Shown here one piece after another: positions 27,355-35,431 of a stretch of DNA of 64,000 nt. Every line of letters starts with the position of its first letter. Position 1 is the stretch's first letter. Source of the DNA: Segetibacter sp. (GTDB taxonomy: Bacteria; Bacteroidota; Bacteroidia; Chitinophagales; Chitinophagaceae); NCBI RefSeq assembly GCF_025963695.1, contig NZ_JAOQAH010000063.1:1-64000 (forward strand), read 5' to 3'. The notes under the pieces are model-generated. The model saw only the letters and a list, made by a program, of their open reading frames with translations, was not told the DNA's origin and ran no database searches. The position numbers and the translations under genes are program-made.

Positions 27355-27882
27355 TTATGCCTGCTTAACCATTTCAACATTCATTGCCAGCTTAACATCA
27401 TCTGCTACTACCAGTCCACCTGCTTCTGTTACTGCACTCCATTTAAGACCATATTCCTTGCGATTTATTTTACCCGACACTTCAAATCCCATTCTCTCCT
27501 GTCCCCACGGATCTTTTGTGCTGCCGTTGTACTCTACTTTTAAATCTATGCTTTTTGTAACATCACGAATGGTAAAATCACCGGTGAGTATAAACTCATT
27601 GTCTCCCGAATTTTTTATGCTTGTAGACTTAAAAGTCAACTTCGGATATTGTTCTGCATTAAAAAAGTCATCGCTTTTAAGATGCGTGTCGCGTTGCTCA
27701 TTTTTTGTATCTACACTATCAACATCAGCTTCAAAAGTTACTTTTGCATCACTCAAATCCTGTTCGTTTACTTCCAGTGTTGCGTCAAATTTTTTGAAAA
27801 TGCCTGTTACTGTTGAAATCATCAGGTGCTTTACCTTGAACATCACATCTGAGTGATCAGGATCAATTTTGTACGTTGCCAT
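27355..27882 (-). CDS. YceI family protein
   Basis: 175 residues. The family start YKIDPDHSDVMFKVKHLMISTVTGIF and core FKSTSIKNSGDNEFILTGDFTIRDVTKSIDLKVEY are textbook YceI, a lipocalin-like barrel that binds isoprenoid or amphiphilic ligands. No signal peptide is seen, so it may stay in the cytoplasm, unlike E. coli YceI. It follows the pirin gene by 44 bp on the same strand; pirin and YceI often share a MarR-controlled operon in Bacteroidota. Confidence 0.92.
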   Translation of the reverse strand: MATYKIDPDHSDVMFKVKHLMISTVTGIFKKFDATLEVNEQDLSDAKVTFEADVDSVDTKNEQRDTHLKSDDFFNAEQYPKLTFKSTSIKNSGDNEFILTGDFTIRDVTKSIDLKVEYNGSTKDPWGQERMGFEVSGKINRKEYGLKWSAVTEAGGLVVADDVKLAMNVEMVKQA

Positions 27883-27926
27883 TGTTGCTTGTTTTTTTAA
27901 TTTTTAATAATTGTTTCTCTACTGCG

Positions 27927-28637
27927 TTAAGCTACCATTGGTACATCAATCAATAATAATTCCGAATCCGTAGTTGCTTCTATTTCAATCTTATCTACCT
28001 CCCATATGCCCATGGCATCTCTTTTAAAAAGGGTTTGTTCATTTAAAGTTACACTTCCATTTAAAACAAAAGCATATACCCCATTGCCCGATTTTTTTAT
28101 AGTGTATGAGGTAGAAAAACCTCCTTTCAAACTACCAAGAGAAACCCATGCATCCTGGTTAATCCATACTGCTTTATCATTATCCGGAGCTACTACAGTT
28201 TGAAATTGATTAATCCGTTCTGTAGTAGAGAAGGTTCTTTGGTCGTATCTGGGCTTGATGTTTTGTTCTTTAGGCATTATCCAGATCTGTAAAAAATTGG
28301 CTTCTCTATCTTTATGGTGATTGTATTCAGAGTGTTTGATCCCCGTTCCCGCACTCATAATCTGCACATCATTCTCATTAATTACAGCCTGAGTACCCAT
28401 ACTGTCTTTATGTTCTATAGCCCCTTCCAAAGGAATAGAAATAATCTCCATATTATCATGAGAATGTGTTCCAAAACCTGAGCCACCTGAAATGACATCA
28501 TCATTCAACACTCTTAACATTCCAAAGTGTACTTTTTCAGGATCGTAATAATTACCAAAGCTGAAAGAGTGATGGCTGTCCAACCATCCAAAACTTACGT
28601 GACCTCTACGATCCGCAGCATGAAGTATTGTTTTCAT
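27927..28637 (-). CDS. Pirin family protein (YhhW-like quercetinase type)
   Basis: 236 residues, bicupin. The N-terminal cupin has the metal-binding pattern HSFSFGNYYDPEKVHFGMLRVLNDD, then GTHSHDNMEIISIPLEGAIEHKDSMG and GIKHSEYNHH. Members bind Fe or other metals and some oxidise quercetin. The second cupin is degenerate. It sits downstream of the broken MarR gene with 42 bp between them, and upstream of yceI, so it was probably under that repressor's control. Confidence 0.9.
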   Translation of the reverse strand: MKTILHAADRRGHVSFGWLDSHHSFSFGNYYDPEKVHFGMLRVLNDDVISGGSGFGTHSHDNMEIISIPLEGAIEHKDSMGTQAVINENDVQIMSAGTGIKHSEYNHHKDREANFLQIWIMPKEQNIKPRYDQRTFSTTERINQFQTVVAPDNDKAVWINQDAWVSLGSLKGGFSTSYTIKKSGNGVYAFVLNGSVTLNEQTLFKRDAMGIWEVDKIEIEATTDSELLLIDVPMVA

Positions 28638-28657
28638 AACTTCTTATTTAGGCGTAT

Positions 28658-28667
28658 ATACATGTAT
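28658..28667. promoter_or_regulatory. 10-bp palindrome between the MarR remnant and pirin
   Basis: ATACATGTAT lies 20 bp before the pirin start codon. A position like this suits an operator for the pirin-yceI genes, but binding is not shown and the site is short. Confidence 0.3.
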
Positions 28668-28679
28668 TGATGTAATTTT

Positions 28680-29131
28680 TTACTCCTGCTCTCTCAGGTT
28701 TTGTAAAAGAGTATTTAATTGAAGTGCTTCATCGTCGCTCATACGTACAGTATTATTAATCAAAACGTCCACTTTTTGATTAGCATTTTCCAAAACATTC
28801 ATGCCATCAGCTGTAACCGTTATGACTGTTTCTCTCTTATCCACATCTGATGTTGACCTATCCACCCAATTTTTAGCAACAAGGCGGTCTATTATTCTCG
28901 GTATGTTTGAGTTTCTATCATTCTGCATCCAATATCCCTAACACACATTTTTTCCGAATGTGTTCCTTTTAAAATGCGTAACACATTGTACTGCTCATGC
29001 GTCAATCCAAACTCCCTTAGTTCCTGGCTAATAAAAGTTTTCAGCCACCAAGCTGTGTACTAAATATTTAATCCCGCCTTTTGTTTCTGCGACGTAAACT
29101 TTTCAGTTTTTATTGCATCTTCTAATCTCAC
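28680..29131 (-). pseudogene. MarR family transcriptional regulator, disrupted
   Basis: Read from the GTG at 29131, the first frame gives an N-terminal helix (EDAIKTEKFTSQKQKAGLNI), then an in-frame TAG at 29060-29062, then YTAWWLKTFISQELREFG and LTHEQYNVLRILKG in the same frame. Around 28912-28922 the frame shifts, and the rest (IPRIIDRLVAKNWVDRSTSD and VDKRETVITVTADGMNVLE) continues in another frame to the stop at 28680. The sum, about 150 codons, equals a full winged-helix MarR protein. The second half alone has an ATG at 28928 but lacks most of the DNA-binding domain. The regulator is therefore probably dead, unless these are sequencing errors. Confidence 0.8.
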
Positions 29132-29135
29132 ATCG

Positions 29136-29164
29136 CAAATGTATGTAGCTACCTATTTCTCCAA
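29136..29164 (-). promoter_or_regulatory. Bacteroidota-type promoter of the MarR remnant with internal palindrome
   Basis: On the minus strand TTG (29162-29164), an 18-bp spacer and TACATTTG (29136-29143) match the TTG / TAnnTTTG consensus. The palindrome GTAGCTAC (29145-29152) lies in the spacer, where a repressor would block polymerase. The promoter looks intact although the regulator is broken. The start codon is very close to the expected transcription start. Confidence 0.6.
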
Positions 29165-29323
29165 TTATTTTCTTATTGCCGTCAAACCCTCTTTCTTGTG
29201 CTACTTGCCTGCTACATGATTAGTTTGGATTTTAAAAAGCTAATAGAACCAGCCCGTTTCCTATTTCTTACCTAGCTCTTTTTGTGCCTAACTTTAGCCC
29301 AATTTTATTGATAATTTTACTTT

Positions 29324-31441
29324 ATGTATTCACAGGAACAAATAATAGAGCTTCAAAAACTTACAAAGCAATTAGCCGAGGGAAATCACACAGAAAAGGC
29401 TTTTGAAATTGTGGAGGAATTGAGAAAGGCGCTTCAGTTTCATGAATACAGGTACTACATCTTAAATGACCCACTTATTGCTGACGCTGACTACGACCAA
29501 TTGTATAAGCTACTTGAAAAATTAGAAAAAGCAAATCCCGAACTAATAACTACAGGCTCTCCCACACAGCGAGTTGGCAATAGCCTCAATGCATCGTTTA
29601 AAACTGTTCGCCACCTCGTACCAATGCTAAGTTTGGAAAATAGCTACAACGCAGAGGACCTGATAGATTGGGACAGGAAAGCAAGAGAAGTGGCAAAAAA
29701 AGATGAACTGGAATATTGTGTTGAGCCGAAATTTGATGGGGCAAGCATATCGCTGATTTATGAAAACGACCACTTAACCAGGGGCGCAACCAGGGGCAAT
29801 GGCATGGAAGGAGACGATATAACTACTAATATTAAACAAATCCGTTCAATTCCTCTTGCTGCATCGTTCTCTACATTTGGGGTACAACAAATTGAGATCA
29901 GGGGTGAAATGATGATGTCGAAAAAAGCTTTTAAGCAATATAACGATCAGTTGGCTGAGCTAAACATTCCACCACTTGCAAACCCACGTAACGCGGCCTC
30001 GGGCAGCTTACGAATGAAAGATCCTAATGAAGTTGGACGAAGGAAACTCGAAGCATTTTTATATAACGTCAGTTATTATACCCGCACTAATAAGCCCGTC
30101 GATCCGGGTAAAGAAGCGATGCTGCAAAAGCATTCAGGAATTTTGCAGATGCTTTGGAACGTCGGTTTTAGAAGTCCTTTAAAAGAGATGAAAGTGCTCA
30201 AAGGCATACAGGCTGTGATAGATTATTGCAATGAATTTGAAGCGGAAAGAGATAACCTGCCGTATGAAATAGACGGAATGGTAATTAAGGTTGATGATCT
30301 TCATCTGCAGGAGCAGATGGGAATGACTACACACCACCCAAGGTGGGCAATTGCTTATAAGTTTAAAGCCAGGCAAGCAACCAGCAAGCTTCGAAATGTT
30401 GAGTTCCAGGTGGGCAGAACAGGCTCTATTACCCCCGTTGCCAAAATTGATCCCGTCTTTATCAGCGGCGTAACTGTAGGATCCATATCGCTGTTTAATG
30501 AAGATGTAATAAAAGAAAAGGATTTAAAAATAGGCGATACGGTTCTGGTGGAACGTGCAGGGGATGTCATTCCATACATTGTAAAATCTCTGGCAGAAGT
30601 TAGAGATGGTACTGAAACCGAGATTTTATTTCCTAAAACTTGTCCTGTTTGTAATAGCGAATTGTATAAAGAAGAAGGTGAGGCTGCCTGGCGATGCGTG
30701 AACATAGAATGCCCGGCACAAGTGATTGAAAGAATGATACATTTTGTAAGTAAAGATGCAATGGACATTAAAAGCTTTGGGGAAGCTAACGTTAGAAAAT
30801 TTTATGAGCTGGGGTTATTAAAAGACATTCCAGGCATTTATACACTCGACTTTGCCGCAATCGGAAAAATGGCAGGATTTGGTAAAAAGTCGGTTGATAA
30901 CCTACAGATGGCTATCGGCGAATCTAAACAGCAACCGCTTAACCGTTTAATCTTTGCATTGGGAATACGGTATGTTGGCGAAACCACTGCGAAGGTTTTA
31001 GCTAACTCCATTAATCATCTATTAGATCTTAAAAACTTCTCCGAAGAGAAGCTACAAACACTTGAAGACATTGGAGTAAAAGTGGCAAAAAGTGTTCATA
31101 CTTTTTTTCGGAATGAGCAAAACATCGAGATGCTTCACCAATTGCAAACATTGGGTATTGAAATGAGCAACAAAAAAAATGCGGTTGTTGAAGAAGGTGG
31201 ATTAAGCGGTCAAACGTTTTTATTTACAGGAACGCTGAATAAGTTAAAACGTAGCGAGGCAGAGGAAATGGTAGAGCAACACGGAGGCAAACTGCTTGGA
31301 AGCGTAAGTAGCAAATTAAACTATTTAGTGGTAGGAGAAGACGCAGGAAGCAAGCTTGAAAAAGCAAAGAAAATCCATACGGTTAAAGTAATTAGTGAAG
31401 ATGATTTTATAGCACTTTTGGAACAAAATGTAACAGCTTAA
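29324..31441 (+). CDS. ligA: NAD-dependent DNA ligase
   Basis: 705 residues, normal length. Domains in order: Ia (DPLIADADYDQLYKLL), adenylation domain with the AMP-accepting Lys136 in EPKFDGAS, OB fold (FQVGRTGSITPVAKIDPV), zinc finger (CPVCNSELYKEEGEAAWRC, then CPAQ), helix-hairpin-helix region and C-terminal BRCT domain (LSGQTFLFTGTLNKLKRSEA). It seals nicks in replication and repair. It starts a plus-strand run with the DUF2461 and alkyltransferase-like genes (9 and 11 bp spacing), which suggests one transcript. Confidence 0.97.
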   Translation: MYSQEQIIELQKLTKQLAEGNHTEKAFEIVEELRKALQFHEYRYYILNDPLIADADYDQLYKLLEKLEKANPELITTGSPTQRVGNSLNASFKTVRHLVPMLSLENSYNAEDLIDWDRKAREVAKKDELEYCVEPKFDGASISLIYENDHLTRGATRGNGMEGDDITTNIKQIRSIPLAASFSTFGVQQIEIRGEMMMSKKAFKQYNDQLAELNIPPLANPRNAASGSLRMKDPNEVGRRKLEAFLYNVSYYTRTNKPVDPGKEAMLQKHSGILQMLWNVGFRSPLKEMKVLKGIQAVIDYCNEFEAERDNLPYEIDGMVIKVDDLHLQEQMGMTTHHPRWAIAYKFKARQATSKLRNVEFQVGRTGSITPVAKIDPVFISGVTVGSISLFNEDVIKEKDLKIGDTVLVERAGDVIPYIVKSLAEVRDGTETEILFPKTCPVCNSELYKEEGEAAWRCVNIECPAQVIERMIHFVSKDAMDIKSFGEANVRKFYELGLLKDIPGIYTLDFAAIGKMAGFGKKSVDNLQMAIGESKQQPLNRLIFALGIRYVGETTAKVLANSINHLLDLKNFSEEKLQTLEDIGVKVAKSVHTFFRNEQNIEMLHQLQTLGIEMSNKKNAVVEEGGLSGQTFLFTGTLNKLKRSEAEEMVEQHGGKLLGSVSSKLNYLVVGEDAGSKLEKAKKIHTVKVISEDDFIALLEQNVTA

Positions 31442-31450
31442 AACTTTAGA

Positions 31451-32116
31451 ATGCTGCAATCTGCGACACTAGCCTACATAGAAGATCTTACAAAAAATAA
31501 CAATAAGCCCTGGTTTGACGAGAACCGTCGTCAGTTTGAGGAGGCAAAGGCAGACTTCGAAACGTTGGTTAAAAACATCATTTTATCTTTTGGAAAAGTC
31601 GATCCGGACATAGCTCCTTTAGAAGCGAAGAATTGCATCTTTCGGCAATACCGCGATGTAAGGTTTAGTAAAGACAAAACTCCCTACAAGCACCACATGG
31701 GCGCAAGTTTTGACAGAGGTGGCAAAAAATCGGGTTTTGCAGGCTATTATTTACACATTCAGCCTGGCAACAAAAGCATGGCGGGTGGAGGCATTTGGAT
31801 GCCGGAAGCTGCACAATTAAAAAAAATAAGACAGGAAATTGATTACGGCTGGGAAGAGTTTTCATCCATAATAAGTGAACCTGCGTTTACAAAAATATAT
31901 GGTGCTTTAGAAGAAGGAGCGTTTAAGCTAAGCCGGGAACCAAAAGGATATGATAAAGAAAATCCTGCCATAGAAATATTGAAATTAAAAAGCGTGGTAG
32001 CGATTCAAACACTTACGGATGATGAACTGGTATCAACCGCTTTACTGAAAAAAGTGTTGGCTGCATTTACTGCACTTATGCCTTTGATAAAATTTATAAA
32101 CCGGTCTCTGGAATAA
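31451..32116 (+). CDS. DUF2461 (TIGR02453) family protein
   Basis: 221 residues. LTKNNNKPWFDENRRQFEEAK, FRQYRDVRFSKDKTPYKHHM and the GYYLHIQPGNKSMAGGGIWMP segment are characteristic of this widespread family. The function is not known. It lies 9 bp after ligA. Confidence 0.88.
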   Translation: MLQSATLAYIEDLTKNNNKPWFDENRRQFEEAKADFETLVKNIILSFGKVDPDIAPLEAKNCIFRQYRDVRFSKDKTPYKHHMGASFDRGGKKSGFAGYYLHIQPGNKSMAGGGIWMPEAAQLKKIRQEIDYGWEEFSSIISEPAFTKIYGALEEGAFKLSREPKGYDKENPAIEILKLKSVVAIQTLTDDELVSTALLKKVLAAFTALMPLIKFINRSLE

Positions 32117-32127
32117 GGATATCGATC

Positions 32128-32505
32128 ATGAAAAAAAGCAATGGCTCAAATAACCTTGCAATTGCCGACGACAGCAAGCACTATTCTTTTTTTCAGAATG
32201 TGTGGGATGTTGTCAGGCAAATACCAAAAGGGCGCGTGACCACTTATGGTGCAATAGCAACTTACCTGGGAACAAAATCATCTGCAAGAATGGTTGGCTG
32301 GGCAATGAATGCAAGTTTTATAGTACAACCAAAAGTACCTGCCCAAAGGGTTGTAAACCGCAATGGAATGCTGAGTGGAAAAGCGCATTTTGGAACGCCG
32401 ACACTAATGGAGGAACTATTGGTAAATGAAGGAATACAAATTGAGGAGGATAAAATTATCAACTTTAAAGAAGTTTTTTGGGATCCGATTGCAGAACTGG
32501 GATAA
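32128..32505 (+). CDS. Alkyltransferase-like (MGMT-fold) protein without acceptor cysteine
   Basis: 125 residues, the size of ATL proteins. The MGMT DNA-binding domain is present: FFQNVWDVVRQIPKGRVTTYGAIA, YLGTKSSARMVGWAMNA and RVVNRNGMLSGKAHFG. In the active-site loop the canonical PCHR is PAQR, so the alkyl-accepting cysteine is missing. ATL proteins bind O6-alkylguanine without repairing it and pass the lesion to nucleotide excision repair. Its place after ligA agrees with a repair role. Confidence 0.87.
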   Translation: MKKSNGSNNLAIADDSKHYSFFQNVWDVVRQIPKGRVTTYGAIATYLGTKSSARMVGWAMNASFIVQPKVPAQRVVNRNGMLSGKAHFGTPTLMEELLVNEGIQIEEDKIINFKEVFWDPIAELG

Positions 32506-32557
32506 CTTTTTTAGGGAAGACCGTTTTTGAGCAAGCATTTTATCTTTAATAAACATC

Positions 32558-32577
32558 GTCGTGTCACTCACCTGTAC
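32558..32577 (+). repeat. Dispersed 20-bp element, copy 8 (subfamily A)
   Basis: GTCGTGTCACTCACCTGTAC, with the upstream box CAAGCATT 18 bp before it (32532-32539). It forms an inverted pair with copy 9. Confidence 0.85.
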
Positions 32578-32635
32578 TCTCTCTTTACATTGATCCGGTT
32601 TATGTTTTCTCATCACCCCCAATTATGTTCAGTGT

Positions 32636-32655
32636 GTACAAGAGTGCGACGCAAC
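32636..32655 (-). repeat. Dispersed 20-bp element, copy 9 (subfamily B)
   Basis: Minus strand: GTTGCGTCGCACTCTTGTAC, exact B consensus. It faces copy 8 across 58 bp, so the two bracket a 98-bp segment between convergent genes. Confidence 0.9.
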
Positions 32656-32711
32656 CGACGCATAAAAGAGATACACCGCTGGCTCAACCAAAATTTACGT
32701 CAAACATTTCA

Positions 32712-33296
32712 TCAGGTATAATAAGGACTGATTAAATAATAAACAATAGGTCCGGTAACAGCAACATATAGCCACAACGGCCACGTGTACTTTGCTAACT
32801 TCTTATGGGCTGGCCACTCAGAAGTGAGCGCCCTATAAGCTGTAAATAAAATAAACGGAAGTATAATGGCAGCAAGCACAATGTGAGTAGCCAATAGTAA
32901 CAGGTAAAAAATTCTTGAACTACCTACCCGCAACTTCTCTTCTACGTCTAACACTCCGTCGTGATTAAGATCACCAAACTTTGCTTCTCCCGCTAACAGG
33001 TGGTGAGCGATATAAGAAACTAAAAAAAACACCGACAAAAACATGGCTCCCAGCATGAGGTTTCGGTGCAGCTTGTATTTGCTATTCTTAATAGCCACCA
33101 GCGCGGTTACAAGCAATACAGCAACGCAGCAATTTATGGCTGCATTAATTTTAGCAAAAATGTGTACATCAAAACCAGCGTTGATATTTAATTTAAAACT
33201 GCCTAAAGCAACGACAGCGCCAAAAACAACCACAGAAAAGATGCCTATTAACCAATATGCTTTTTTATCGTTTTTAGCGATTATAGCTTCTAACAT
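32712..33296 (-). CDS. DUF420 family membrane protein of the oxidase region
   Basis: 194 residues with five or so membrane segments. NAAINCCVAVLLVTALVAIKNSKYKLHRNLML and the ATHIVLAAIILPFILFTAYRAL region match DUF420, a CtaM/YozB-like family found beside heme-copper oxidase genes and linked to oxidase assembly. It lies 22 bp after the SCO gene on the same strand. It ends toward the repeat pair at 32558-32655. Confidence 0.82.
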   Translation of the reverse strand: MLEAIIAKNDKKAYWLIGIFSVVVFGAVVALGSFKLNINAGFDVHIFAKINAAINCCVAVLLVTALVAIKNSKYKLHRNLMLGAMFLSVFFLVSYIAHHLLAGEAKFGDLNHDGVLDVEEKLRVGSSRIFYLLLLATHIVLAAIILPFILFTAYRALTSEWPAHKKLAKYTWPLWLYVAVTGPIVYYLISPYYT

Positions 33297-33318
33297 GTTT
33301 TTTATTTTTCAAGTTCAC

Positions 33319-34053
33319 CTATAATGCGGACGGTTCAAAAATGTTGAACTTCTTCTTTTTATCTTTTTCGAGCATTAACAGGCCGATATCTTTTGCAAGC
33401 TTAGACAAAGCCGTTGTATCAAGGCCGTTATAATACCCTCTAACTATAAAGTCTTTATCCAGCAGCACCAATTTTTCGGTGTGTAAAAACGAGGTATCAA
33501 TTCCTTCTCCATCGGTTATGCCCACTTTCAACTCATTCAATGCAAAATCATAGATGGTTTTCTTTTTTCCAGTGAGTAGCCACCAATTGTCGTGATCTAC
33601 CCCAAACTTGTCCGCATACCTTCTGAGAGACGGTACAGAGTCGCGCTCGGGGTCAATGGAAAACGAGATGAACCTAACAATGGAAGAGTCTATAACCTTT
33701 CTTCCGTTCTTGTTGTTGTGCGAAAATGACTGTTGTAATTTTGCCATGTTCTTCGTCATTTGAGGACATATGTAAGGACACCTCGTAAAAAAGAAATCAG
33801 CAACAATCACCCGGTTTTCAATGTCGTACAAACTAACGCTATCACCCAGTTGGTTAACCAAACTAATATTTTCGGTTTTGTGCCATACTGTGTCGGTTGT
33901 AGTTTTACCGTCAACTGTTTTTGTTACCACCGAGTCCATCAAATACTTTCTCGGCATTACTACAGCATCTTCCCCTGTCTGTTTAAGTATTAGGTAGCTG
34001 GCTATCGGTATGAACGTTGCAATACATAATGCAACAACTGCTTTTTTATTCAT
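33319..34053 (-). CDS. SCO1/SenC family copper chaperone
   Basis: 244 residues with an N-terminal membrane anchor (ALCIATFIPIASYLIL). The thioredoxin-like domain carries the copper motif CPYIC (Cys92, Cys96) in DFFFTRCPYICPQMTKN, plus the partner His in FLHTEKLVLLDKD. SCO proteins deliver copper to the CuA site of oxidase subunit II. It lies after the terminator that ends the oxidase subunit genes, so it may have its own promoter together with DUF420. Confidence 0.9.
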   Translation of the reverse strand: MNKKAVVALCIATFIPIASYLILKQTGEDAVVMPRKYLMDSVVTKTVDGKTTTDTVWHKTENISLVNQLGDSVSLYDIENRVIVADFFFTRCPYICPQMTKNMAKLQQSFSHNNKNGRKVIDSSIVRFISFSIDPERDSVPSLRRYADKFGVDHDNWWLLTGKKKTIYDFALNELKVGITDGEGIDTSFLHTEKLVLLDKDFIVRGYYNGLDTTALSKLAKDIGLLMLEKDKKKKFNIFEPSAL

Positions 34054-34069
34054 GATTTTTTTTATAAAA

Positions 34070-34096
34070 AAACCATCGCGGGATGAGCGATGGTTT
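34070..34096 (-). terminator. Rho-independent terminator after cytochrome oxidase subunit IV
   Basis: A 10-bp stem (34070-34079 with 34087-34096), 7-nt loop and, on the minus strand, a run of seven T. It lies 33 bp past the subunit IV stop and before the SCO gene, marking the end of the structural oxidase operon. Confidence 0.85.
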
Positions 34097-34128
34097 ATTC
34101 AGGTTAATTATTTTTTTAATTCTAACAC

Positions 34129-34581
34129 TTACTCCATCGTTTCTGCCCCGGTTCTCTTCTTTTCGTGCATCCCTTTTTCGTCGGCCTTTTTATCCGTTGA
34201 TTGAATATTACTTCTTTCACGTGTATAAGCATCGTAGGTATTACGGTTATTTCTGTAAGAATGTCCTTCGTAAAGGAAAGCAATTATAGCCCAAAGTAAC
34301 AGAGACAATGGCACCAAAATAGTCATCACCAGATTTCTGATCTCACCTTTTAAGTGCATAAAGTACGCCACTATATAAAAAGCTTTTGCCAGCATTAGTA
34401 TAATAATCGCCCCCTTTAGACCCAGCCTGCCTCCGGTACTTTCTACGCCAATCATGATGTATCCCAAAACTAACTCCACGATTGTAAGTCCAAGTAGTAT
34501 CCAAAACGTTCTCCAGATTTCTTTAGTTCCACCATGATTATCATGAACCGGGTTTCCTGCTACTGTTGATGAATGTTCCAT
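34129..34581 (-). CDS. Cytochrome c oxidase subunit IV family protein
   Basis: 150 residues with three membrane segments (FWILLGLTIVELVLGYIMIG, IIILMLAKAFYIVAYFMHL, VMTILVPLSLLLWAIIAFLY), the layout of prokaryotic COX4. The tail is charged and probably disordered. It follows the longer subunit III gene by 27 bp. It is a small accessory subunit of the aa3-type oxidase in the inner membrane. Confidence 0.85.
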   Translation of the reverse strand: MEHSSTVAGNPVHDNHGGTKEIWRTFWILLGLTIVELVLGYIMIGVESTGGRLGLKGAIIILMLAKAFYIVAYFMHLKGEIRNLVMTILVPLSLLLWAIIAFLYEGHSYRNNRNTYDAYTRERSNIQSTDKKADEKGMHEKKRTGAETME

Positions 34582-34608
34582 ATCCCTCGATTAATTTATT
34601 TATAGATT

Positions 34609-35289
34609 TTAAAGTAGATAAAAGCAAGTAAACACAAATACCCATACAAGGTCAACAAAGTGCCAGTACAGCCCAGCCTTTTCTATCATAAGATAATGTC
34701 CCTTTTTTTCGAAAGTGCCAAGTAGAGTCATTACCAACATAACGATATTAATAACAACACCAGAAAGCACATGAAATCCGTGGAAACCGGTTATGGTAAA
34801 AAAGAAATTAGTGAAATTGTCGGTTGACTCAGTCCCATCTGAATTTGCAAAAGGATTACTTCCCCACCATGCACCCTCGTGATGCAAATGGTTCCACTCC
34901 CAGGCCTGGCAGCCTAAAAACGCCAGCCCCCCAATTATAGTCCAGATTAAATTAGTAGCAACTTTCTTCTTATTTCTTTCATGTCCAGCATGTACTGCAA
35001 GTACCATGGTAACAGAACTGACAATCAGGATAAAAGTCATAATACTTACAAACACAAGAGGTGCATTTGTAGTTTCGCTTGCACCAGGGTAAGACTTAAA
35101 AACAGCGTTAGGGTCAGGCCATCCATTGCTGGAAAAACGTACGGTACCGTATGCGATAAGGAAAGCGCCAAATGTAAAACTATCGCTCATTAAAAAATAC
35201 CACATCATCAATTTCCCATACTCTACGTTGAAAGGGCTTTTACCTCCATTCCACCATTTTGTGTCCAATCCGGCTGTTGTTGTTTCCAT
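34609..35289 (-). CDS. ctaE: Cytochrome c oxidase subunit III (longer copy)
   Basis: 226 residues. KLMMWYFLMSDSFTFGAFLIAYG, FFTITGFHGFHVLSGVVINIVML and GLYWHFVDLVWVFVFTCFYL are the COX3 signatures, including the conserved FHGFHV and WHFVD segments. It is the second of two tandem subunit III genes; the 194-residue copy lies upstream. The 142-bp gap before it contains a promoter-like box, so it may be expressed partly on its own. Confidence 0.9.
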   Translation of the reverse strand: METTTAGLDTKWWNGGKSPFNVEYGKLMMWYFLMSDSFTFGAFLIAYGTVRFSSNGWPDPNAVFKSYPGASETTNAPLVFVSIMTFILIVSSVTMVLAVHAGHERNKKKVATNLIWTIIGGLAFLGCQAWEWNHLHHEGAWWGSNPFANSDGTESTDNFTNFFFTITGFHGFHVLSGVVINIVMLVMTLLGTFEKKGHYLMIEKAGLYWHFVDLVWVFVFTCFYLL

Positions 35290-35312
35290 GCGTTCTGTTT
35301 AAGTTTGGTATG

Positions 35313-35342
35313 CAAATTTATTTCCGATGTTGAAACCAACAT
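35313..35342 (-). promoter_or_regulatory. Candidate internal promoter of the subunit III-IV genes with dyad
   Basis: On the minus strand TAAATTTG (35313-35320) fits the TAnnTTTG box, with TTG 16 bp upstream (35337-35339), a short spacer. The inverted repeat ATGTTG-AAAC-CAACAT (35327-35342) overlaps the upstream box and could be an operator. Confidence 0.42.
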
Positions 35343-35431
35343 TAAAAAAAGAAAAAGATTTTTTATTATAAGAAAAAGGCCTGCTAAACCTTTGAATCTG
35401 ATTAATTACCGACCCATCTGGCCGCAAGTCT

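Noticed and set aside
27458..27856. 132-codon plus-strand frame inside yceI
   Set aside because: Antisense shadow of a clear YceI gene.
28680..28928. 82-residue MarR-like protein as a functional gene
   Set aside because: It lacks the N-terminal helix and much of the winged helix; the missing part lies upstream in another frame, so it is a gene fragment.
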